Positions 37,291 to 50,095 are shown, counted from the first letter of the stretch. The stretch is 64,000 nt of DNA from Combretum micranthum (GCA_024138025.1 JAMXBD010002497.1:124001-188000); one strand, 5' to 3'. A program made the numbers and translations. The notes: generated from the letters alone by a model not told the origin.

Positions 37291-38355
37291 GATTAAAGTA
37301 TAGTCTGCTTGCAATCTTGAAGCAAACCAATGACAGGCATGACTGTAATCCCATATCATATGATCTCAAGAGTTGAAGTAACTTTATGGATGAAGAAACT
37401 ATAAGTGATATCATGGTATGAGTTTCTACCCCGTCATATAATGACGCGCCATCAACTAAGTAAGAAGAAATTGATACATGAGCTTTTTGAGGTTTTTGTG
37501 AATGTGACTACTATAGGAAATATATACCTATCTTGGAGAATAATCACCTGACGTAAGCACTTGAGAGTGAAGCATGCTGAAGTGATATACCTATCTTAGT
37601 ACTCATAAGCAATGCAACTCCAACACAAAGTGAACAACACATTATGATGAGGAGTCGATATACACATGCAAGTATGATGTTCAATTGATAATGGCGGACA
37701 TGAGTTCCCAATACCTTGAAAGCTACCATGTCACCTAATATTGATGATAACTTTTAGAGTATGCTTGATGGGTGAATGAAGCGTGTTTGCTTGCTTTTAA
37801 CCTCTCCCTAGTGTGCTTTCCTGGCTTTATAAATATAAAGCCTTGTTTGACTAAGCATTACAATAGGAAAGTGGAGATGGCATTAAGGTTATTCCAACTC
37901 CCACAATGAAATGTTGACACTTAGTTGACAAAACATCGATAGTTTGCTTGTGGAGTGCTACCAACATGATGGAGAATAAATCTTTTTTGATGAATTGATT
38001 TACTTCACTGATAGAATTAATCTTCAACAGCAGAATGACAACGCTTCTAACTATGTTGAGATTTTCGACTATGTACAATACCCATGAAGACTAGTCTTTG
38101 ATGACTTACTTTGGGAGGAGCAATTGAATATGGAACAGTAGTATAAGCGCATGTGGAACTATATCAAGTCTAGAAGAGATTGGGAAAGCAAAAGCGACCC
38201 ATATCAAAGTTAAAAGAGGCCAGGTGCTAGAATAACACAATTCCACTCATAGGCCTGTGCCAGAGGTCGCGTGCTAGAGCGACACAAGTCTAGTCATGGG
38301 CCTATGCCAAGTCTAGCAAAGAATGGGAGAGCTAGGGCAACATTTGAGCCCATTA
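37291..38355 (+). other. 3' non-coding region of the gag-only element, part 1
   Basis: No coding motif. Near 38160-38340 a short phrase recurs loosely (aagtctag, gaga, gccaggtgctag / cgcgtgctag). It ends in catta, the TSD left copy for the next insertion. Confidence 0.5.
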
Positions 38356-38575
38356 TGTAAACCCCTAAATTTTCGAAATCGGTTTAGCATAAAACCCAAA
38401 ACCGGAAGTCAAACGGAACCCTAAATGTCAATAAAACCCTAGTTTACCGTATCCAACTAAATCCGGCATTGTCGTTTTCTTTGGCCCTAGAAAACGAAGT
38501 TGGGATAATTAGCTAGAATAGTTCGTAATAACCATAGGTTTTATAAAAATTTCAGTTTTGCGAAATTCGGGTGTC

Positions 38576-40022
38576 TGATAAGTGTCTTTAGATCCTTAAT
38601 TTTGATGCTTTTGAACATTCTTGGTATGTAATTTTTGAGATTTCATGGAGAAAAGGACATTTATTTTGTGAAAAATTTTTCTTTGCTTAAAGATCATAAT
38701 TGGAAGTTTTTATGATGGTTCAAAGGAAATTAAAGCAATTTAAACAAGTTTGAATCAATTTTGTTCAAGAAGGAAGTTTATGTTTTCATCCTTTTGTTCA
38801 TCCTTGGCAGGGAAGAACTGGGAGGAAGAGGTCAGAATGCAAAATGAGAATTTTAATCTTCATCCTTACCTTCATCCTTGGCCAGGAAGGACGCGAGGGA
38901 TGCGAACAGCAGCTACACATGAAGAAAAGATTTCAGCCTTTTATTCATCCTCGCCCAGGGCTGACAGCTGAGGAAGGAAACAGAATGCTCTTAGGCCAAA
39001 TTTCAACTATTTTGCCTTCATCCCTGCCCCGATCCTGGCCAGGATGACACCTGAGGATGAACTGGATTTTTCCAAAAGTATAAATAGAGCTCTGTTTTCT
39101 TGTTTTATAACTTTTAGATCATTTTCTTAGGCTCTAAAATAGAAATTACGAAGGAAATTACGAGAAGCTTTGCGAGGGCATCCATTGAAGATCTCAAGAC
39201 AACAATTAGGGTTTATTCTTTCTATCATGATTCTTTCTATTTCCTCTAGATATTTTGTTCTTATTGTGAATCTCATGGAGGAGTAGATTCTTATACTCTT
39301 CATCTTGTGAAACCCTAACCATACGAATTGAAATGTCTTTTGATTAATGAATGTTCATGTCTTTGTATCTATTCATGTGATTCAATAGTCTTGTGATTGA
39401 TTTGTGCACAAATTAATTGCATATTTGATTCTTATTGGATTGAAAGAGGTTTCATTCAATTAGATAGATCTTCATGAATGAGGAATTGCTAATTTCACCT
39501 AGAGGTAGGGAAATTACGATTTTCTGCTATAAGGAATTTAATTCTTGTTCAAGGATCATGATCTTTAATGCAATTCTATGTGATGTTAGTAAGGGAGAGG
39601 TCTCTACTATCTCATTTAGGATTAGGAATTGATTAACTCGAGGGAGGAATTGATTTACTTGTTGAGATCCCGTAGTGCAAAGCATGAATGATTCATTAAT
39701 CAATCTTTTATCATGAGAACTTTAGGTTTAGGGTGGATCAAGGTGGAGAGTATGTTTTGAGATTGAATTCATCTTTGACAGCAAACATTAGTTGATTGTA
39801 GAGCTTGCTTAATTTTCTGCTTAGTAGTTAATTGTAGATTTCTCTCCAAAATTTAGGCTAAATAGTAGAGAACCGGTAATACTAGTACTTGTTCTTCAAA
39901 ATCCCTGAGGACGATACCCTAAAATCTATGCTACATCGAATAGGTGCACTTGCCTAGCTTTGATCGTAGATTTAATCGGGTTTATAAATTTTAGAAATTA
40001 ATACGATCGGTAAAACATCATC
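38576..40022 (+). mobile_element. Athila LTR, complete, plus strand
   Basis: Starts tgataagtgtctttagat and ends near taaaacatcatca, about 1,447 bp, followed by a PBS. The first 1,159 bp match the inverted fragment at 41257-42406 almost perfectly. A TATA box is at 39079-39086. Between 38790 and 39060 are three diverged copies of a ccttggccaggatg-type motif also found in the 3' region near 46430-46880. Confidence 0.93.
39079..39086 (+). promoter_or_regulatory. TATA box of the Athila LTR
   Basis: tataaata in aaagtataaatagagctct. The inverted LTR fragment keeps it at 41904-41911 on the minus strand. Confidence 0.65.
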
Positions 40023-40030
40023 AAGTTTCT

Positions 40031-40047
40031 TGGCGCCGTTGCCGGGG
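40031..40047 (+). promoter_or_regulatory. Primer-binding site of the Athila element
   Basis: tggcgccgttgccgggg, eight bases after the LTR end, is the tRNA-Asp-type site commonly used by Athila and related Gypsy elements. Intact here; no second copy remains for the minus-strand part. Confidence 0.92.
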
Positions 40048-40176
40048 ATTTGAAAAAAACAATATTAGGAAAAGCCATATTATCTACTACTTTAGTCATT
40101 TTTTTTTCTTTTATTCTCTTATCCTTTCCCTGCTTTTCAATAATTCTGATTAGTTATTGTTTGTTGCTATAGGTGT

Positions 40177-41256
40177 ATGACAAGGAGCCTTCCGACAAAT
40201 CTTCTCGATTTAGACTCTGAAATCGAGAGAACACTCCGTAAAAATAGGAAGAACATAGTTGTTGAACATTCTGAGCAATCATTCCAGATTAAGCAAGAGG
40301 AAGAACAAGTCATGGCTGGAGAATATCCTAAAACCAATTTGGAGTATTCAAGGCCTACTCTTGATGGCACCCCAACTATTGTGAAGCCTCCCATTGGGGC
40401 TAATAACTTTGAAATTAAAGGTGTTGTCATCCAACTTTTGCAGCAATATTGTCAGTTTGATGGACTTCCAGATGAGGATCCACATGCACATATCCAAAGT
40501 TTCTTGGAAATTTGTGAAACTTTTAAAAGCAATGGCGTTGCTGATGATGCCGTGCGTCTTAGACTTTTTCCTTTTTCATTGAGAGGGAAAGCTAAGAATT
40601 GGTTGACTTCTTTAGGAGCTGGAACTATTACAAGTTGGGAGGATATGGTTAAACAATTTTTGGATAACTACTTTCCTCCATGTAAAACAGCAAAGCTAAG
40701 GAATGATATCTCTTCTTTTGTTCAAAATGATTCAGAAACTTTGTATGATGCATGGCAAAGGTGGAAGGAATTGTTAAGGCGATGTCCACATCACCAACTA
40801 CCATCATGGATGCAAGTGCAAACCTTTTATAATGGTTTGAACACAACTACAAGGCAACTAGTGGATGCCTCAGCTGGAGGTACTTTGAATTCTAAGACAC
40901 CGGAAGAGTCCTTGAAGCTTTTTGAAGATATGGCAAGAAATAATTACCAATGGGGAAATAACCGAGGCAAACAAAGGGCAGCTGGATTGTATGAGGTGGA
41001 TCTTATGACTTCCATTGTTGCTAAAATGGATGCTTTGAGTAAGCAAGTTGCTAGCATCAAGAACACATCAAATCCTATAAACCAATTTGGAGAATCATTA
41101 GAAGATCATAGCAACTTCTTTGATCATCAAGAGCATGTTGATTATTTGGGAAACCAAAATAGGCAACAAAATAATCCTTATAGCAACACATACAATCCGG
41201 GTTGGCGCAATCACCCCAATTTCAGCTATGGTAATGCAAATCCTCAAAGGACTAAT
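40177..41256 (+). pseudogene. Athila gag, 5' fragment, plus strand
   Basis: Open from ATG at 40177 (MTRSLPTNLLDLDSEIERTL). It carries the Athila capsid-like Retrotrans_gag domain (residues about 90-260: DPHAHIQSFLEICETFKSN; RLRLFPFSLRGKAKNWL; KTAKLRNDISSFVQND; RWKELLRRCPHHQLPSW; TPEESLKLFEDMARNNYQW). It breaks off at 41256, where an inverted LTR fragment begins; the frame then reads a few LTR-derived residues to a stop at 41280. It is nearly identical to the gag at 51400-52462 on the other strand: three or four residue differences and one codon missing at about 40371. The zinc-knuckle and protease portions are missing. Confidence 0.93.
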
Positions 41257-42406
41257 ACCCTAAACCTAAAGTTCTCATGATAAAAGATTGATTAATGAAT
41301 CATTCATGCTTTGCACTACGGGATCTCAACAAGTAAATCAATTCCTCCCTCGAGTTAATCAATTCCTAATCCTAAATGAGATAGTAGAGACCTCTCCCTT
41401 ACTAACATCACATAGAATTGCATTAAAGATCATGATCCTTGAACAAGAATTAAATTCTTATAGCAGAAAATCGTAATTTCCCTACCTCTAGGTGAAATTA
41501 GCAATTCCTCTATTCATGAAGATCTATCTAATTGAATGAAACCTCTTTCAATCCAATAAGAATCAAATATGCAATTAATTTGTGCACAAATCAATCACAA
41601 GACTATTGAATCACATGAATAGATACAAAGACATGAACATTCATTAATCAAAAGACATTTCAATTCGTATGGTTAGGGTTTCACAAGATGAAGAGTATAA
41701 GAATCTACTCCTCCATGAGATTCACAATAAGAACAAAAGATCTAGAGGAAATAGAAAGAATCATGATAGAAAGAATAAACCCTAATTGTTGTCTTGAGAT
41801 CTTCAATGGATGCCCTAGCAAAGCTCTCGTAATTTCCTTCGTAATTTCTGTTTTAGAGCCTAAGAAAATGATCTAAAAGTTATAAAACAAGAAAACAGAG
41901 CTCTATTTATACTTTTGGAAAAATCCAGTTCATCCTCAGGTGTCATCCTGGCCAGGATCGGGGCAGGGATGAAGGCAAAATAGTAAATTGTAAAAGCATT
42001 CTGTTCTTCCTCAGCTGTCAGCCCTGGGCGAGGATGAATAAAAGGCTGAAATCTTTTTTCATGTGTAGCTGCTGTTCGCATCCTCGCGTCCTTCCTGGCC
42101 AAGGATGAAGGTAAGGATGAAGATTAAAATTCTCTTTTGCATTCTGACCTCTTCCTCCCAGTTCTTCCCTGCCAAGGATGAACAAAAGGATGAAAACATA
42201 AACTTCCTTCTTGAACAAAATTGATTCAAACTTGTTTAAATTGCTTTAATTTCCTTTGAACCATCATAAAAACTTCCAATTATGATCTTTAAGCCAAGAA
42301 ATGAATTTTTCACAAAATAAATGTCCTTTTCTCCATGAAATCTCAAAAATTACATACCAAGAATGTTCAAATAGCATCAAAATTAAGGGTCTAAAGACAC
42401 TTATCA
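41257..42406 (-). mobile_element. Athila 3' LTR, truncated, inverted
   Basis: Reverse complement of 38576-39734: the outer edge (TG on the minus strand) is at 42406, beside a PPT. The last 290 bp of the LTR are absent; the cut end abuts gag at 41256/41257 with no obvious shared bases. Confidence 0.93.
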
Positions 42407-42423
42407 AACTTCCCCACACTTAG
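42407..42423 (-). promoter_or_regulatory. Polypurine tract of the Athila element
   Basis: Minus strand ctaagtgtggggaagtt immediately before the LTR start. It primes plus-strand DNA synthesis and confirms that the LTR fragment at 41257-42406 is the 3' LTR of the minus-strand part. Confidence 0.88.
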
Positions 42424-44014
42424 TCGTTGCTTGTCCTCAAGCAAACAAAACAAAAACAAAAGAATCTATCATCAATTATACTCATCAGAAAATTTCACAA
42501 CATAGCATTCTAGAATTCCATCAAGCCAAAGGACTCATTGGTGCCTATTGCTCAAACCTACCATATTTGTACTTGCACTTAGCATACTACAATCAAAATT
42601 TCAGAACTAATCCAAGTAAGTCAAATTGTTAATCTCGCCATTTAATAACCGATTCCAAAGTTATAAGGAGATACAAATTCAAACAAAGCAAAAAGTGTCA
42701 TGATCACATCTCACCACTTACTAGCAAGTATATAAACCGTTCAATCACCTCTCTAAACTCAAAAACCTTAAATGAAAGTATATGGCATCCATCATTCCCC
42801 TAGATTTTTTTCCTCTTTTTTAAATCTCTTAATAATTTTTTTTTTTAGCCTTCAGAGGGGAGGTTTTTGCCTCCATCTTTTCTTTACCTCTGGACGGGTT
42901 TTTGCCCGCTTCTTTTCAGCTTTTTTTTTTATTATTTTTTTTCAAGCTCATGTAATGAACTTTTGCCTTTCCGCCCTTCTCGTTATAGTGAGTTCATCGA
43001 GTCGGCACATCCCGGGCTCATCACCCAAGTGACCAGGTTTTAAAGGGACCCCTAAGAACTCTCTACTCACTCTAACATTCAAGTTTGGATACTCATAACT
43101 CAAATTTTTGAGTCATCGAAGTATAGGCTTATTTTTTTTTTCATTTGTTTTGTTTTTTTTTTAGAGATTATTTAAGAAGAATCACTAAGTGATAGATTTC
43201 ATATGCCCTTTCACAAAAAATTATAAGAGCTCTCAAAGTGATTGAAAAGCAAATATACTCCTAACAAGCTTAGAAGCACAACCATTAAACTTTTAAACTA
43301 AGGACTTTGACCTTTTTCATAACTCTAAATTCAATCATTAAATGGCAAGTAAGTTTACCTCACTTAGATTTTATTTCAAAATTTTGACTAAGTAAAACTA
43401 AGTTCAAAATAGGCGAGTAAGGCACACAAAGTCAAAATTTATTCATTTTTTTCTTCATTTTCATCATTTTTTTTAATGCTATGTTTCTAAAGAAAAAATG
43501 AGTATAATTTCAAGATTCTAACATATTACATCATATCAACATTAACAGCTCATTAGCAAACTCTTAAATGGGGGAATTTTGATTAACAAGTGCATATGCA
43601 AAATGAAGCTCAATTTAAAACCCAAATAATTTCTTTCTTCTATAATAGCCCTTCCCCACACTTAAACAAGACATTGTCCCCAATGTCTTTCCTAACTAAG
43701 CAAAAGTAAGGAAAAAGGACAGAAAGAAATTATTAGAAAAGGACATTAAATAACTTCCCTGGTTTAGTGTTGATGTCAACATGAAATTGGAGAACCAGAA
43801 AAAGAAGGAAGAAAATGCAATAGAGTTGTGCAACAGCAGCAAATCAATTGAGATCCGACCAAGGTAGAAGGTAACACCTGCAATAAAAACAAAAACAGAA
43901 CAAAAACAGCAGGGTAAAGCAAGAAAAATTTATACTAAGTCCAAAAAGAGTAAACACATGGTCCAGTAACAAAATAAAAGTCTTCCCATAAAGCGGGAGC
44001 TCAAAAAGTACAAA
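42424..44014 (-). other. Athila 3' non-coding region
   Basis: No coding frame with family features. Contains T-runs (near 42835, 42920 and 43135) and a short gaggtttttgcctcc / gggtttttgcccgc inverted-type phrase near 42850-42915. Confidence 0.5.
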
Positions 44015-45503
44015 CTATAGAAAAACAGAATAAAGAAAAGAAAATGCAAAATCATGCATCATCATCATCCCCATCTTATCAACACCACCATCATCATCGG
44101 CAGCAGCAGCATCATCAGAAGCCTTATCATCATCCTCGTCTTGGGCAACACCACCATCATCATCTGCAGCAGCAGCATCATCAGAAGCCTCATCATCATC
44201 CTCATCTTGATCATCACCACCATCATCATCTGGATCCACAACAATGCGAAGTCTATCTGGATCAAGATCAGGAGATGAGTCAGAACCATATTCTGAAGAA
44301 GATTCATAATGAGGAATATTCTGTGGTGGTGGTGAACAACAAGTAGCCAATGACTGTAAAAAACCCCAAACAGCTTTCCTAAAACGCTTAGCCTTCTTGC
44401 ACTCGTCATGGAATTCTCTCCTCAGCCGACGAAACTCATAATCCCGTAAGGATGAGAAAATGGAAACACTAGCAGGACCAGAAGCGGGAGGAGATGTAGT
44501 ACCAACTTTGCACATCCCATATCCATGAAATGGACCATCAGAGATCCTCTCAGATTGTACACATAGAGTACCAGGTGCTGGTGTCGAAATAAATTCATAC
44601 CCTTAAGCAATTTGGTAATGTACCCTCCACAATAAAGCCCCTTTACTCGAGGATCAGTAGCTTGGCGTTTAAGGAACAACGCAACTTCCACACCGACATT
44701 GATGGGGTAGTTCCTACGCATACTATACATATAAAACAGTTCAAAGGAACTAACAATCCCATGGCTACTACTACGTCCCCCTAGTGTATGAGCTAACAAA
44801 TGATGACCACCTTCAAAGTAAGCTCATTGATAGAGGAAATCTTGGATTTGGACGGAAGAAATTTAACAGGCTTATCAAAACATAAAAGCTGCCAAAAAGT
44901 ATTCATACTTTGCTCAGGAGGCCAATCATTAGGCATAGAAAGATATTCAGGCGTTTCAATCTCAGCTTCAGAATATAAACCCAAAAAGAGTCCAAACTTG
45001 GATAAATGAAAGCTGTAAGACTTGCCATATACCTGAAAAGTGATTATACTATCGACCTTGTGAGTACGAGAGTGTTGCTCAATCTCCAAAGTAGATAAAA
45101 ACTCGATAGTAATATCAGAATAAGCAGGCTCATTAATCTCAAACAACTGAGCCCAAGGACCGATAGCAAGAGTCTGACGAACACGGTCTTCCATACCAAA
45201 TTCGCGAAGAAGCCGCCAATCCAAATACTTATTATTGTGAAACTCCATCTTCTCCAGTCTAGCTTTTCTTTGCCGACTCCATGTACGATTTGAAATAGCA
45301 CCACCACTGTAAGAAAAGGTTTCCACTCCAGCTGGTAATGGTGGTGAAGGCTCTCTAGTTCTTTGGCGAGATTTGGATGGTTGAGATTCTGGCGACCCCA
45401 TAGGACGCTTGCCCTTCTTAATACAAGCGCGCTTAGTACGCATACCTAACAAAGAGAATGGCACATATATGAGAGTAAAGACTAGAGAAACAGCAAACAA
45501 CAA
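44015..45503 (-). pseudogene. Athila ORF1-family protein, frameshifted
   Basis: Lies after pol, where Athila elements carry an extra ORF of unknown function. The 5' piece (45503-44793) has a basic start (MRTKRACIKKGKRPMGSPES) and the family-like segments NNKYLDWRLLREFGMEDRV, FEINEPAYSDITIEFLSTL and YSFHLSKFGLFLGLYSE. A frameshift near 44815 moves reading to the 44799-44422 frame (HTLGGRSSSHGIVSSFELFY). A second near 44530 moves it to the 44515-44015 frame (FRRLRREFHDECKKAKRF), ending in a long Asp/Glu/Ala tail. The tail has a 22-residue repeat (DEDDDEASDDAAAADDDGG) encoded by a 66-bp repeat. No transmembrane segment was seen, so I do not call it envelope-like. Confidence 0.75.
44093..44232 (-). 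repeat. 66-bp coding repeat in the acidic tail of Athila ORF1
   Basis: cagcagcagcatcatcagaa at 44101 recurs at 44167 (66 bp, in frame). The whole tract is CAT/CAG-rich; the His-rich frame on the plus strand is its shadow. Confidence 0.9.
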
Positions 45504-46430
45504 ATATATTCATGCTTAAAATGATGCCAAAATGTACCATTGGATAAGAAGAAGAACACAGATAAACAAAAAGAAAACATCAATTAGCATCAATTCAAAA
45601 TGGGACACAAGATGTCAAATTTGAACACAAGTGTGGGAATGAAATCATGCTGAAAACAGGGACAAACTGCGAAGAACAAAGGAAAGTACAAACAAAATAG
45701 AGAATACCCACAACACAGCAAAAGCAGCGAGGAATTTAAATTCCCAAAACAGAACCGACCCTAAGTCCATATTCGAACAATATAGCCAAGAGTTTCCAAC
45801 ACAACTTGCATTTTAAAGCCCAAACAGCATGTAATTTCACGAAACAAGTAAAAACCCTAAGTTTCATGAGCATCAAATTTTCAACAAAAACCCTAGAGAC
45901 ATAGCTTCAACACGAGAATGATTTTATGGACAACTGAAATCAACAAAAAGAAAACCCAAACATGCAATATTCTGATCATAGAAATCAATCCTAAAGTGAA
46001 CGAAGCATTGAACCACAACAAACTAACGTACAAGAGTTAAAACAGTAAAATACATCAGGAAAAGAAACACGAACAGAAGATAAATGCATGTAACCGAAAA
46101 AAACGAAGCGAAACAAAGAGAAAGAATAAGGAAGCTTACTTGTTGACAAAGGCGAGTGAATCCTCAAGATGTTAAAAACGAAAATGAAGAGATAAAAAAT
46201 GAGAAAAAGGAAATGAGAGTAAAAAGAATGAGAGGGAAAAATAAAATGCAGAAAGAAAAAGTGTTATGTGATTCTATTATTATTATTTTTTTAATTTTTT
46301 TTTACCGGAATGTATTGGAATTTTTTTTTTTATTTATTATTTTTTTAGTATTATTTATATTATTTATTTTATTTTATTGTAAGTTTTTTTTTTTTTTTTT
46401 ATAAACTGACCGAAGTCAGCCTGCCCTTCT
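45504..46430 (-). other. Athila spacer between pol and ORF1
   Basis: A-rich on the plus strand, no protein motif, with T-runs at 46290-46400. Likely untranslated spacer, possibly carrying signals for ORF1 expression. Confidence 0.45.
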
Positions 46431-46880
46431 TCCCGGCCAGGATCGGGGCCGGGATGGGAACAGAAGCTCAATAAAACCCCAGGGCAACGTCATCCTCAGC
46501 ATCATCCCAGGGCAGGATCGGGACCGGGATGGAAACAGAAGCATGCTTGGGATTCAGCCCGACCATCATCCTAAGGCAGGATGGAAGTGAGGATGCGAAC
46601 AGAAGCGAAATGAGACATCAGAGCATATTCATCCTCAGCAGCAACCTAGGGCGGGATCGGGACCGGGATGGAAACAGAAGCCACATTTTAACTCCTTGAA
46701 AAGTTCATCCCCAGCGTCATCCTAGGGCAGGATCGGGGCCGGGATGGAAACAGAAGCCACATTTTAACTCATTGAAAAGTTCATCCCCATCATCCTAGGG
46801 CAGGAACAATGGGGAGGATGAGATCAGTAGCTTCATTGAGTTAATCCCGATCTTCTCCATGACCAAGGATACGTAGGAGG
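46431..46880 (-). repeat. Degenerate 63-76-bp tandem repeats in the Athila 3' region
   Basis: The phrase ggatcggggccgggatgg-aaacagaagc recurs with its centre at 46451, 46526, 46589, 46665, 46741 and 46813 (spacings 75, 63, 76, 76, 72). GC-rich relative to its surroundings. The same phrase family (ccaggatcggggcaggga) occurs in both LTR copies (39010-39050 and 41945-41970). Confidence 0.9.
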
Positions 46881-47121
46881 ATGAATACAGAAACAAAATT
46901 TATCAAATTGTAGTTTCCCCACACTTAAAATTTACTCTCATCTTCTCTTGATTGTGCAAAACATCCCCACCTGCAACTGTAACCAAACTTTGGACTTAGA
47001 ATTGGTGAAAAACAAAGAAAAACAAAAAGAACAAAACTCACCAAAGTTAAACATGGGTTGCCTCCCATGAAGCGCACTTGTTTAACGTCGTTGGCTCGAC
47101 TTTATCTGACAAAATTGCAAC

Positions 47122-48870
47122 TTAAACATCTGGTGCTAGGAGTCTAAACTCCTCTCGGTTCTCATTCTCATTTTCACCTCCTAAGTAAAGCTTTAATCTC
47201 TGTCCATTGACCTTAAAATCATCATGCCCTGGATGTGTAAGCTCAACGGCTCCATGTGGAAAAATTCTTTTAACAGTGAAAGGTCCGGACCATCTAGATT
47301 TTAGCTTTCCGGGAAAAAGTCTAAGTCTAGAATTGAATAGCAGCACCTTGTCACCTTCTTTAAACTTCTTAGGATGACGAATATGAGAATCATGATACTT
47401 TTTCATTCTTTCTTTGTAAATTCTCATATTCTCATAAGCCAACATCCTCCATTCCTCAAGTTCATTAAGCTGCAACTTTCTTTTGATCCCTGAGCTTGCT
47501 AAATCAAAATTCATCTGCCTTATTGCCCAATATGCTCTATGTTCGATTTCAACCGGCAAATGGCATGCTTTTCCATATACCAAACGATAAGGAGTTGTCC
47601 CAAGTGGTGTCTTAAAAGCAGTTCGATACGCCCACAAGGCATCATCCAATTTATCAGCCCAATTCTTACGATGATGATCAACTGTCTTTTCAAGAATGCG
47701 CTTTAATTCCCGGTTTGATACTTCAACTTGACCGCTGGTTTGAGGATGGTAAGATGTTGCAACTCTATGTGTTACCCCATACTTCCTCAAAATCTTTTCG
47801 AACTGAGAATTACAAAAATGCGTTCCCCTGTCACTGATAATAGCTTTGGGAGTTCCAAACCGGGCAAAGAGCTTCTTTAGGAACCTACATACTACTCTGG
47901 CATCATTGGTAGGCAAAGCTTGTGCCTCAACCCATTTAGAGACATAATCAACTGCCACTAATATGTATTTGTTCCCAAAAGAATTAGGGAGTGGCCCAAC
48001 AAAATCAATACCCCATAAATCAAAAATTTCACATTCCAAAATGTAATTTTGAGCCATTTCATCCCTCCTTGATATGTTACCTGTTCTTTGACAGTTGTCA
48101 CATGTAGCTACAAAGTGTTGAGCATCCTTGAATATGGTAGGCCAATAAAAACCAGCTTCCAACACTTTATGAGCAGTCCGGTTAGCATTGAAATGACCAC
48201 CGGTTGGACCCGAATGACAGTCCTTCAAAATTTTCCAACCTTCATTGTGAGAAACACACCTCCTTATCATCTGATCTGCACAAATACGAAAAAGAAAAGG
48301 ATCTTCCCAATAGTACTGCTTGAGTTCACTAAAGAATTTCTTCTTAGCATGAAAATTTAAATCATTTGGATAGATCCCTGCAGCAAGAAAATTTGCAAAA
48401 TCAGCAAACCAAGGAGTTTCAACATTAAAAAGCTCATAAACTGCAAATAATTTTTCTTCAGGAAAAACATCATCAATATCATCTTCCTTGAGCTCCTCTA
48501 AGAATGGATTTTCCAACCGAGATAAATGATCGGCGGCTAAATTTTCAGCTCCTTTTTTGTCACGAATTTCCAGATCAAATTCTTGTAAAAGCAAAATCCA
48601 TCGAATAAGTCTTGGCTTGGCATCAGTTTTGGACAACAAAAACTTGAGAGCTGAGTGATCTGTAAAAACAACAACTTTAGACAAAATAAGATAAGGTCTA
48701 AATTTCTCAAAAGCAAAAACTACCGCCAACAATTCTTTCTCTGTTGTTGTAATTTTCTTGAGCATTGTTGAGTGTTTTGCTGGCGTAGTAAATTGGTTGA
48801 AAATGTTTCTCTCTTCTCTGTCCAAGAACCGCTCCCACTGCAAAATCACTTGCATCGCACATGACTTCAA
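47122..48870 (-). pseudogene. Athila pol, RNase H to integrase
   Basis: Longest open piece of the element. Beginning in frame near 48765 it encodes RNase H ([53 protein letters not shown]). The integrase follows: zinc-binding H2C2 residues ([24 protein letters not shown]) and a catalytic core with apparently intact acids (D in [10 protein letters not shown] in [10 protein letters not shown] in [12 protein letters not shown]). A C-terminal region ends near 47122 ([20 protein letters not shown]). Integrase inserts the DNA copy. The first part of this frame (before 48765) is off-frame with reverse transcriptase, so no full polyprotein is made. Confidence 0.93.
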
Positions 48871-50095
48871 ATGGAAGACTCCAATCCGGAGTAATCATGA
48901 TAGGAGCATTTGTTAATTTTTCCTTCAAAAGTTCAAAAGCTTGTAAGCATTCTTGACTAAAATCAAAAGGCATATCCTTCTCCAACAACCTTGTCATAGG
49001 CCGGCAATTTTAGAAAAATCTTTTATGAAACGCCTATAAAAACCGGCATGCCCTAAGAAACTTCTAATGGCCTTGACAGAGGATGGAGGTGGAAGCCTTG
49101 AAATGACATCTATCTTGGCCTTGTCTACTTCAATTCCCTTGTGAGAAACCTTATGTCCTAACACAATACCTTCCTTGCACATGAAGTGACATTTTTCCCA
49201 GTTAAGTGCTAGGTTTGTCTCTTCACAACGGATCAAAACTTTTTCTAAATTGGCCAAACAGTCATTGAATGAATCACCAAAAACTGAGAAGTCATCCATG
49301 AAGACTTCCATAATATTTTCAACCAAATCATCAAAAATTGCAAGCATACACCTTTGAAAAGTGGCAGGTGCATTGCAAAGCCCAAATGGCATCCTCCTAT
49401 AAGCATAAGTGCCATAGGGACAAGTGAAAGTTGTTTTCTCTTGATCTTCCGGGGCTATAGGAATTTGAAAGTAACCAGACATTCCATCTAAATAACAATA
49501 AAACATGTGTCCAGCAAGTCTTTCAAGCATTTGGTCAACAAATGGCAAGGGAAAATGATCTTTTCTAGTTGCATCATTTAGTCTCCTATAATCAATACAC
49601 ACTCGCCATCCCGTGACAGTCCTCATTGGAATCAACTCATTTTTTCATTGGGAACCACAGTCATTCCCCCTTTCTTTGGGACTACTTGAGTTGGACTAAC
49701 CCAAGAGCTATCCGAAATTGGATAAATTAACCCAGCATCTAACAATTTGATCACCTCTTTCTTGACAACCTCCTTCATATTTGGATTTAACCGTCTTTGA
49801 GGTTGCACAACAGATTTGAAACCTTCTTCAAGCAAAATCTTATGTGTACAAAAAGATGGATTTATTCCTTTTAAATCAGAAATTTTCCAAGCAATGGCTC
49901 GCTTATGTGCTTGAAGAACTTTCAAAAGCTGTTGTTTTTGCTCACAAGACAAATCCGAAGCAATGATAACCGGTAATTTGGAATTTTCTGCTAGAAAAGC
50001 ATACTCTAGATAATCTGGAAGTTGTTTCAATTCCAAAACCGGAGGCTCTTCAATGGATTTTAAGTCTTGCTTCACTCTGTTTTTTCAATTCTTCA
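48707..50095 (-). pseudogene. Athila pol, reverse transcriptase, frameshifted
   Basis: Three overlapping frames make up one RT. From 50075: KQDLKSIEEPPVLELKQLPD, then VVQPQRRLNPNMKEVVKKEV and SSWVSPTQVVPKKGGMTVV. A shift in a six-base T run at 49640-49645 leads to 49635-48994: CIDYRRLNDATRKDHFPLPF, the active site VFMDDFSVFG, and GHAGFYRRFIKDFSKIA. Another one-base shift near 49003 leads to 48997-48707, the RNase H start ([19 protein letters not shown]). FMDD replaces the common YVDD/YMDD and is normal in Gypsy RT. The enzyme copies the element RNA into DNA. Confidence 0.93.

Noticed and set aside
44044..44409. His-rich and Met/Leu-rich open frames opposite Athila ORF1
   Set aside because: They are out-of-frame readings of the CAT/CAG-rich repeat encoding the acidic tail.
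44015..45503. Envelope-like gene in the Athila element
   Set aside because: Position fits, but I see no signal peptide or membrane segment; similarity is to the ORF1 family of unknown function.
48088..48360. 90-codon plus-strand frame
   Set aside because: Antisense shadow of the Athila integrase zinc-binding region.
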